Positions 23,478 to 30,700 of a stretch of 32,557 nt of DNA are shown here, one piece after another; within the stretch, counting starts at the first letter, position 1, and each line of letters begins with the position of its first letter. This DNA comes from an uncultured Thermomicrobiales bacterium (GTDB lineage: Bacteria; Chloroflexota; Chloroflexia; Thermomicrobiales; CADCWN01), in contig CADCWN010000202.1 of assembly GCA_902806415.1 (NCBI GenBank), positions 1-32,557 of the forward strand, written 5' to 3'. Made by a program: the position numbers and the translations under genes. The notes under the pieces are model-generated. The model had not been told where the DNA came from and made no database searches. It saw nothing but the letters and a program-made list of their open reading frames with translations.

Positions 23478-23653
23478 TGCCGCGTTTCGAGCCGATACGT
23501 CGCGCCGAATTGATCACCGCCTTCCGCGCGCTCGGCTTCACCGGGCCACACTCGGGATCTCGCCATAGTTTTATGCAGCGAGGAACCATGCGCGTGCGTA
23601 TCCCGAATCAAGATATTGGCAACCGGAACTTGCTACACGAGATTCTGCGGTGA
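23477..23653 (+). CDS. hicA: HicA-like mRNA interferase toxin
   Basis: A 58-residue basic protein below the ORF-track cutoff. It reads MPRFEPIRRAELITAFRALG, then GPHSGSRHSFMQRG and VRIPNQDIGNRNLLHEILR, matching the HicA double-stranded-RNA-binding-like fold. The conserved catalytic His is in SGSRHSFM. HicA proteins cleave mRNA and are neutralised by HicB. Translation is coupled to hicB through a TGATG overlap. The gene appears complete, although the C-terminus is at the short end of the family. Confidence 0.8.
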   Translation: MPRFEPIRRAELITAFRALGFTGPHSGSRHSFMQRGTMRVRIPNQDIGNRNLLHEILR

Positions 23654-23706
23654 CGCGCGGAATGGGAAGCGATCTAGCGCCGCAGGCACCGCTTCGAGAT
23701 GACCCG

Positions 23707-25428
23707 TCAGCGGTTCACTGCGTAATACGCCTCGATCACCTGGCGGGCGATCCCGAGGGCCGCGCCCGCGCCGGAGCCGCCGCGCTCGACGATCACCGCC
23801 ATCGCGATCTCCGGCGGCCCATTCGGCTTGCCGGCAAAGCAGATGAACCAGGAGTGGGAGTCGCCATCGCCGAGTTCGGCGGTGCCGGTCTTGCCGCCGA
23901 TGACGAGACCATCGATCTTCGCCCTGGTGGACCCGCCACGCTCGACGCTGGCGAGCATCAGCGTGCGGACCTGGTCGGCGGTGTTGGCGCTGATCGGGGT
24001 CAGCCAGGTCTTGGCGCGGGTCTGCTCCAGCAACTCACCGCCGGGGCTGCGGGCCGCGCCGACGATGTACGGCTCGGGCATCTTGCCGCCATTAACCATC
24101 GCGGCGGTGATCAGCGCCATGTGCAACGGTGTGGTCAGCAATTCGCCCTGCCCGAACCCGGTATCGGCCAGGGCCGGCTTGCTCGACAGGTAGTTCGGAT
24201 CGGACGAGATCGAACTGGCCGCGCCGCGCTGCCCGAGCGCATTCGACAGGCCGTTAAAGGGGATCTCCTCGCCGAACCCGAACTTCTTGGCATACTCGTT
24301 CGTCCGCACCGTGCCGGTGTCGAGGGCGATCTGCGCGAAGACGATATTGAGCGAGTAGAGGTAGCCCTCGGTGACGCTGTACTCGTTCTTCACCGGCTCG
24401 GGTCGGTTCAATTCGATGATCTGGTGACCGTCGATCACGATCTCGCCCGGATCGGGATAGATCTTGGTGGGCGAGACGATCCCGCCATCGAGCGCGGCGG
24501 CGACGGTGAAGGTCTTGAACGTCGAGCCGGGGACGAAGAGCCCTTGCGTGCCGCGCGGCAGGAGCGGATCGCCCGACCCCTCGGCGTTGAGCGCCGACCA
24601 GTACGCCTTGGCGCGGGCGACATCGCGCTCCGACTCGCGCGGATCGATCGCCAACTGCTGGGGATCGAAGCGCGGCGCGGCGGCGTTAACCAGGATCGCG
24701 CCGCTGCGCGGGTCGAGCGCGACGACCGCCCCGCGCCTGCCGGTCGCGTCGAGCGCCCGGTCGGCGACCTGCTGGAGGCGCAGATCGACGGTGAGGACGA
24801 CATCGTTGCCGACCAGGGGCTCGTGGAGGAGGTCGCCCGCGAGGGTTTCGAATGGGTTGCCGCCGGATGAACCGCGCAGATAGCGATCGTAGGCGCGCTC
24901 AATCCCCGCGAGGCCGTAATATTGCGGGCTGTAGTAGCCGACGACGTATGAACTGGTCGAGGGGTAACTGCGCAGGGCGAAGCCATCCGGGGTGATCGTC
25001 GTGTCGGCCAGGATCTGGCCGTTGCGATCGACGATCCGCCCGCGCTGCTGGCGCAGTTGTTCGAGCAGGATCCGCTGATTGACGATCGTGTCGCCGTTGG
25101 CGGTCGGTCGGCTCTCGGTCGCCAACTCGTCCGCCCGGACGACTTGCAGCCGGACGAGGTGGATACTGGTCAAGAGGAAGGCGACGACGAGCAGCGTGCC
25201 GATCCGCACGACGGTGCGATTAAAGGTCGGGAGGTTGGGCGGCAGGCGCGGCCAGAGGAGCAGGACGAAGAATGGCGCGCTGGCCGCGAGCGCCAGCAGC
25301 CAGCGCGCGTCGGTGTTCCCCTCGCGCTGCAGGATCCCGATCCCCAGGATCGCGGCGGCGGCCAGGAACGCGCCGAAGCGCGCCAAGCCGCTGCCGATGC
25401 CGCCGCCGAGTCCGTCGTCAGGTGTCAC
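23707..25428 (-). CDS. Class B penicillin-binding protein (PbpA/PBP2-like transpeptidase)
   Basis: A 573-residue membrane-anchored peptidoglycan transpeptidase. It has N-terminal hydrophobic segments (about 20-35, 43-60 and 73-90), a dimerisation-like region (RGRIVDRNGQILA), and the penicillin-binding motifs SxxK (S302-TF-K305), SxN (S359-L-N361) and KTG (513-515, GGKTGTAE). The layout, with more than one N-terminal hydrophobic segment, differs from the single-anchor form usual in E. coli PBP2/PBP3. The start is GTG 25428 with GAGGG about ten bases upstream. It lies 127 bases after a RodA/FtsW gene, its expected glycosyltransferase partner, as in the actinobacterial rodA-pbpA pair. The gap is filled by heptamer repeats. 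Confidence 0.9.
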   Translation of the reverse strand: MTPDDGLGGGIGSGLARFGAFLAAAAILGIGILQREGNTDARWLLALAASAPFFVLLLWPRLPPNLPTFNRTVVRIGTLLVVAFLLTSIHLVRLQVVRADELATESRPTANGDTIVNQRILLEQLRQQRGRIVDRNGQILADTTITPDGFALRSYPSTSSYVVGYYSPQYYGLAGIERAYDRYLRGSSGGNPFETLAGDLLHEPLVGNDVVLTVDLRLQQVADRALDATGRRGAVVALDPRSGAILVNAAAPRFDPQQLAIDPRESERDVARAKAYWSALNAEGSGDPLLPRGTQGLFVPGSTFKTFTVAAALDGGIVSPTKIYPDPGEIVIDGHQIIELNRPEPVKNEYSVTEGYLYSLNIVFAQIALDTGTVRTNEYAKKFGFGEEIPFNGLSNALGQRGAASSISSDPNYLSSKPALADTGFGQGELLTTPLHMALITAAMVNGGKMPEPYIVGAARSPGGELLEQTRAKTWLTPISANTADQVRTLMLASVERGGSTRAKIDGLVIGGKTGTAELGDGDSHSWFICFAGKPNGPPEIAMAVIVERGGSGAGAALGIARQVIEAYYAVNR

Positions 25429-25440
25429 GGTTGGGTAGCC

Positions 25441-25557
25441 CTCAGCTATCAGCGATCAGGGATCAGCGCGCGGTCCGTCCGGGCGCTCAGCCATATTAAC
25501 GCACCAGAGGACGACTCGGCTTGCTGACCGCTGAAGGCTGACGGCTAACAGCTCATC
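25441..25557. repeat. Facing heptamer arrays between RodA/FtsW and PBP genes
   Basis: Left array 25441-25468: CTCAGCT, ATCAGCG, ATCAGGG, ATCAGCG. Right array 25523-25557: GCTGACC, GCTGAAG, GCTGACG, GCTAACA, GCTCATC. The right words are imperfect reverse complements of the left ones (GCTGA core). The right array overlaps the RodA/FtsW stop codon by two bases. Confidence 0.9.
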
Positions 25558-26983
25558 ACCGCAGCGCGCCACGCCGGGGATCGGAGATATAGAGGAGGAG
25601 GCCGACGAGGACAAAGTTGGTCAGCAGCGAGGTGCCGCCGTAGGAGATGAACGGCAAGGTGATCCCGGTCAGCGGGATGAGGCGCACCACCCCGCCGACG
25701 ATGATCAGCGACTGCATCGCGATGATCGTCGTCAGCCCGACCGCGACGAGGCGGGCGAAACCATCGGCGGCGCGCAGGGCGATGTAAAGGCCGCGATAGG
25801 TCAGCAGGAGGTAGAGCGCGAGGGTGCCGATCGTGCCGAGCAGGCCCAACTCCTCGCCGATCGCGGCGAAGACGAAGTCGCTCTGGATGAGCGGGATGAG
25901 GCTGAGGTTGCCGTAGCCGAGGCCGGTGCCGAACAGTCCCCCCGAGGCGAACGCATACTGACTCTGGATGATCTGGAAGCCGGAGCCGAGGCCGCGCGGC
26001 CAGGGATCGAGCCAGATCGCCACGCGCGCGCCCACGTGCGGCGCAACGCGGTAGATGGCATAGGCCCCGAGTGCGAACGCTGCCAGCCCGGCCACGACGT
26101 AGATCAACCGACCCGAGGCGACGTAGAGCATCGTCAGGAAGATCGAGAAGTAGAGGAGCGCGGAGCCGAAATCATTCTGGATCGCGACGATCGCCAGCGC
26201 CAGCGCCCACATCAGGCCGAGCGGCAGGAGGTACGGGATCGGCGGCAAGCGCAGCGGGCCGAGGCGATACTCGGAGGCGAGGAGCTCGCGCTTATCGTCG
26301 AGATAGGCAGCCATGAAGAAGACCAGCAGCAGCTTGACCGCCTCGCCCGGCTGCACCGCGATCGGCCCGACGACGATCCAGAGCTTGGCCCCCTGGCCAA
26401 AGTCGGTCCCGACGAGCATTGTTAGGACCATCAGGCCGATCGCGGTGAAGCCGACGAGATACTTGTAGCGCCGGAGCAGGTGCAGCTGCCGGAAGAGGAC
26501 GACGATCCCCCAGAGCAGGCCGAAACCGACCGCGATGTAGAACGCCTGCCGCTGCGACACCCCGGTCAGGGGCGGATCCTGGCGCTCCAGGACGGGGTGC
26601 AGGCGTTGGATGATGATCAGCCCCAGCCCGGCCATCGTCGCGGTGATCGGCAGGAGCAGTTGGTCGCCCTGGAAGCCGATCGCGCTGAACCAGAGGTTGA
26701 GGATGTAGAGGAGGGCGACGAACGCCAGGCTGATCCAGATGTCGCGCCAGGTGAAGGCGGTGTCGCGTCGCGGCACCAGGAAGATCGTCAGCAGCCCGAC
26801 GACCGCCATCAGCGAGGGGACGATCAGCAACTGGAATTCGGTCAGGCGAAACCGGCGCAACACATCGCGGAACGCGGGGCGCGGGGCGCGGAACGCGGAA
26901 TTGGGGGAGGCGTGCGCTCCTTGTGCCAATGCTCCTGCCCCCCTACGCCCCTGATTCCGCGTTCCGCATTCCCCGTCCCGCAC
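25556..26983 (-). CDS. RodA/FtsW/SpoVE-family peptidoglycan glycosyltransferase
   Basis: A polytopic SEDS protein (up to 475 residues, about 10-12 helices) that polymerises lipid II. Conserved features are WLDPWPRGLGSGFQIIQSQY (region of the catalytic Asp), GGLFGTGLGYGN, AAIGEELGLLG, and the C-terminal GITLPFISYGGTSLLTN. The start is uncertain: the track GTG (26983) lies four bases after the DUF3090 stop but has no ribosome-binding site, and its first 40 residues come from repeat DNA. The next in-frame GTG (26863) gives a more normal N-terminus (LRRFRLTEFQLLIVP) but is also poorly preceded. It may be translated by coupling to DUF3090. It pairs with the downstream class B PBP. Confidence 0.85.
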   Translation of the reverse strand: MRDGECGTRNQGRRGAGALAQGAHASPNSAFRAPRPAFRDVLRRFRLTEFQLLIVPSLMAVVGLLTIFLVPRRDTAFTWRDIWISLAFVALLYILNLWFSAIGFQGDQLLLPITATMAGLGLIIIQRLHPVLERQDPPLTGVSQRQAFYIAVGFGLLWGIVVLFRQLHLLRRYKYLVGFTAIGLMVLTMLVGTDFGQGAKLWIVVGPIAVQPGEAVKLLLVFFMAAYLDDKRELLASEYRLGPLRLPPIPYLLPLGLMWALALAIVAIQNDFGSALLYFSIFLTMLYVASGRLIYVVAGLAAFALGAYAIYRVAPHVGARVAIWLDPWPRGLGSGFQIIQSQYAFASGGLFGTGLGYGNLSLIPLIQSDFVFAAIGEELGLLGTIGTLALYLLLTYRGLYIALRAADGFARLVAVGLTTIIAMQSLIIVGGVVRLIPLTGITLPFISYGGTSLLTNFVLVGLLLYISDPRRGALR

Positions 26984-26988
26984 TCATC
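26869..26988. repeat. Heptad-word inverted repeat at the DUF3090 - RodA junction
   Basis: Left array 26869-26903: GGAACGC, GGGGCGC, GGGGCGC, GGAACGC, GGAATTG. Right array 26954-26988: ATTCCGC, GTTCCGC, ATTCCCC, GTCCCGC, ACTCATC. GCGGAACGCGGAAT (26888-26901) and ATTCCGCGTTCCGC (26954-26967) are perfectly complementary. The words match those in the helicase element. Confidence 0.9.
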
Positions 26989-27532
26989 AATCGTCGCCCA
27001 GCCGCTCGGCGCGGGTCAGGTGACCATTCGAGGGCGGGCAGAAGTGCGGGCCGCCGGAGAGCGGCTGGCCGCACATTGTGCAGCGCGGGCGCCCGGTCGA
27101 GACGATCCCGGAGATCTGCTCACTGAGGCGGCGGAACTGGCCCTGCCGGATCAGGCAGCGCAAGGTGGGCGGCCCCTCGGGATCGCCCTCGATGTCGTGG
27201 GCCTGGAGGAGGCAGAGGCGCTGCTCAGCCTCGTAGCCGAGGGCGAGGGTGCCGATCTTGAACTCGACCGTCGGCGCATCCAGCAGCGGGCCGACCGGCT
27301 CGGGCGGGCGCGGGGCCAGATCGAGGCGCTTGAGGCGGCGCGGGCCGAGGTGGGCGAGGAGCCGATCGATGGCGTCGCCTAGCGCCTGGACCTGCTCTTT
27401 CTCGATCCAGAGGACCGCCGTCTCGCCGCGCTCATTGCCGAGGATCAGTCGAAAAGTGCGCTGGCCGGGCCGACCTATCGCCTCAGCCTCCAGCCGATTC
27501 ACCGTCGCGAAATCGTAGCGTATGTCGTCCAT
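26987..27532 (-). CDS. DUF3090-family protein with C-terminal zinc-ribbon-like motif
   Basis: A 181-residue soluble protein. DFATVNRLEAEAIGRPGQRTFRL at the N-terminus, LWIEKEQVQALGDAIDRLL and the C-terminal CTMCGQPLSGGPHFCPPSNGH match DUF3090, a family of unknown function from Actinobacteria and Chloroflexota. The C-terminal CxxC ... H-F-C arrangement suggests a metal site. The start ATG 27532 has AGGGGAGG immediately upstream, so the 21-residue extension is dropped. The stop lies three bases before the earliest possible RodA start. A link to cell-wall synthesis is suggested only by position. Confidence 0.8.
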   Translation of the reverse strand: MDDIRYDFATVNRLEAEAIGRPGQRTFRLILGNERGETAVLWIEKEQVQALGDAIDRLLAHLGPRRLKRLDLAPRPPEPVGPLLDAPTVEFKIGTLALGYEAEQRLCLLQAHDIEGDPEGPPTLRCLIRQGQFRRLSEQISGIVSTGRPRCTMCGQPLSGGPHFCPPSNGHLTRAERLGDD

Positions 27533-27730
27533 GCCCTCCCCTGGGGTCGCATTCGGGATCGTATCAGCATGCGGGATGCGCGAACAGCGAGGCACCGACG
27601 TCGACCGTCTGCCGGATAGGATCGGCGATCCGCACCACTTTAGGATAGCACCTCACCCAAACCGCTGCCAGCGAAGGAAACAATCCTGCCGTGATGAGGG
27701 GAGGCGGCGCTGCCCAGGCCGTTCAAAACC

Positions 27731-27765
27731 GCGCCCCGCCCCCGCTAATAGCGGGGGCGGGGCGC
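27731..27765 (-). terminator. Terminator of the giant muralytic-protein gene
   Basis: A perfect 15-bp stem (GCGCCCCGCCCCCGC / GCGGGGGCGGGGCGC) with a TATTA loop on the minus strand is followed by GGTTTTG. It begins 15 bases after the stop of the minus-strand gene at 27781. Confidence 0.85.
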
Positions 27766-27780
27766 AGCATACAGATTTGG

Positions 27781-30700
27781 CTAGCGCCCGTCGCCGCTGT
27801 CCTCCACAGGCTTGGGCGGGAGGATGAGCTCGACGCGGTCGGTGACGACGATCGTGCGCCCTTCCTCGTCGGTGAAGCGGACGTAGATCCGCTGCTCGCC
27901 CGGCTGGTCGAGGAGGGTGAGCACCTTGGTCGGGGCGAACGGCTCGGCCTCGGTCCAGGCGGTGCCGTCGAAGCTGAACTGCATCTTGATCCCGTTCGGC
28001 GCGAGGCCCTGTGTGGCGAGCGTCAGCCCAACATCCAGCGTCACCGTCTCATCCTGCCCCGCAGTGAGAAACTGCCCGGCACTGGCGAGCGTCGCCAGAG
28101 TCTCGGCTGTGGGTGCGGCCTGCCAGAGGGCGAGATCCTGGAAGGTCGCGTTGATGACCCGCCGCCCGTCCAGGTCGGAGCCGAGGAACAGCGTCGCTCC
28201 CGGCGGCAAGGCGAAGTCGGCGACCGCGCTCCACCCAACAATCTGCCCATCCCGCAGGAAGGTCAGCGTGCTGCGGTCCCAGGTGAGGGCGTAGTGGCGG
28301 GTGACACCACGCTCCCACGGCATCGTCGCAATCGTCTCATCATCCCAGCGCAGCGTCGCTTGAGCGCCCGCGACGGTCAGTGTCAGGCGATCGTCGAGCG
28401 CAAAGACGACGGCACCATCGGTGACCGAGCCGCGCGGCGTGGCCCAGAAGGCGAGCGCCCCGCCCTCCGCCCTGATCAGCCCGTCGAGCGGCAGGCGCGC
28501 CGCCGTCGGCAGGCGACCGGAGAGAGAGCTATCGGCCGCGCGGTCCCACCCGTAACCCGAGCCGAGCGCGCCATCGGCGTAGCTGGTGGCATACGGCTTC
28601 GCCTCGAGCTGCGCGCCGTCCAGCTCGACGATCGCGCCGATCGGCACGATGATCTGCCGCTCGGTCCCCGCAGTGCCGGTCGCGCCGCTGAAGGCGATCC
28701 GCTGCCACTCGGCGGTCAGCGGGGACTCCTGCGGGCGCAATCCCGACATCCCGAGGGCGATGCTACCCCCCGGAGTCGCGCTCTCCCCGGCGGGGAGCGC
28801 GCGAGCGTAGACCGACCAGGTCGCCGCATTGCCATCCCCGGCGGTCGTCGCGAGGATGACGGGCCCGGTGCCCTTCGTGTTGTCGATGCGCAGGCTGCGC
28901 TTGCCGAAGAGTGCGCTATCCGAAGGGAGGGCGGTCGCGACATTCTCCGGGGCGCTGCGGGTCGTCCAGCCTTCCGCGCCGCGCTCGAAGCTCGGATTGG
29001 TGACGAGGTTCGTCGTCGCTTCCTCCACCAGCAAGCCCTCGGCCTCGCGGACCTTGCCGGTCGGGGGTGTGCCGGTCGCGGCGACCACGGCCCCGGCACC
29101 CAAGGTCGCGCTGCCTCCCTGCGCGATCGGCGTCGCGAAACGCAGCGGGCCGCTGACCGTCAGCGCGCGCCCCCCGAGCGCGGGGAGGGTCGCGCCATCG
29201 AGCGGGATCAGCGCCGTCAGATCAGCGCGAGGGTTGGCAACGAGCGCGGCGCGCGGCTCACCACGGCGGATCGTGTAGCGAACGGCCGTCTCGGCGGTGA
29301 GCCCGCGGAAGGTCCGGTTGCCCGCCGCATCGGTCTGCACGAAGAGGAGCCGATAGGCCCCCTCGGCGACCGGCGCGGTCAGCCAGTCAATCTGTCCATT
29401 CTCGCCCTCGACCGACCCGATCGGCAACCACTGGCCCCGGTCGCTGCCGTCCCTGGCGCTGTTGACGTAGGCGTCGATCCGCGCGCCCGGCAGCCCATCA
29501 GCCCGGCCCGCCGCGACGATCGTCACCTTATCGGCATTCGACGGCCCGGCGGGCGCGAAGCCGAATTCCAGCGCCCGCGCGCCGGTGTCGCTGGCGATCG
29601 GGCGGTTGGTGCTGACGATGCTGAGGCCGTTCCGCAGGTATTGTCCCTCCATCGGCTCGGGGCGGATCGACATCCACTGGCCGTCGCGCAGGATCCAGAG
29701 GCCGAAGTGGAGGTGCGAGCCGGTCGAGTTCCCGGTGCTGCCGTTCAGGCCGATCGGCGTGCCGTGCAGGACCGCCTGGTTGACCTTGATGCCGGGGTTG
29801 ATCCGCGGGTCCCCCTTCAGGTGGACATAGAGGGTGCGGAGTTGCGAGCCATCAGGCGCGACGTGATAGAGCTCGACAACCCACGCGCCCGCCCCGTCCT
29901 GATAGACGTTGTTCACGATCCCATCGGCGGCGGCGAGGATCGGCGCGCCATCGTCCTCTTCGCTGCGCGGCCAGGTCCCCTTGTTGAAATCGACCGTGTA
30001 GTAGTTGCCCAGCCGGTCGGTGTGGTAGCCATCGCCGTAGAACGAGCCATCGCCGCCGACATACCAGGTCTCCCCAGCGGTCCAGGGGGCGTACAACTGG
30101 ATCGGCGAGGCCATGTCCAGGTGGCGCGAGTTGCTCGGCAGCAGCGGATTCTGCGGCGCGGCGAGCGGCGTCCCGCCGGTGCGGCTCGGATCGAGCAGAT
30201 TGGGATCGGGGATCGCGCCGCCGAGATAGTGGCTGGCCCAGGAGAGGATCAGCTCGACGTACCAATTGGCGTTGTTGTAGGCGAAAAGCGCGCGGCGGAT
30301 GTCGCCGGGGGCACCGCTATCTTTCAAGTAGAAGGCGGCGGCGTAGATCGCCGACTCGGCATCCCAGATCCCCATCATCCCGAGACCCTTGCCGGTGGCC
30401 GCATCGACGCGCTGCATTACCATCCGGTAGGTACCCGGCAAGAACTGCATCATCCCCAGCGCGCGCTCGTTCTCGGTCCCCGCCAGTTGCGGGATGAACG
30501 GGCCGGTCGCGCTCGGAGTGAAGTTCGACTCGACGCGGGCGATCGCCAGCAAAATCTCCTGCGGCACGCCGGTCAGCGCGGACGCCGCCGCGAAGGTCGG
30601 CAGGAGTTGCGACGGCGCGACCGCCGGCCCGGCGGTCGGCGGGGGAATAATCGGCGTCGCGCCGTTCGTGCCGGTATCCGTGCCGGGCGCGGTGCTCGCG

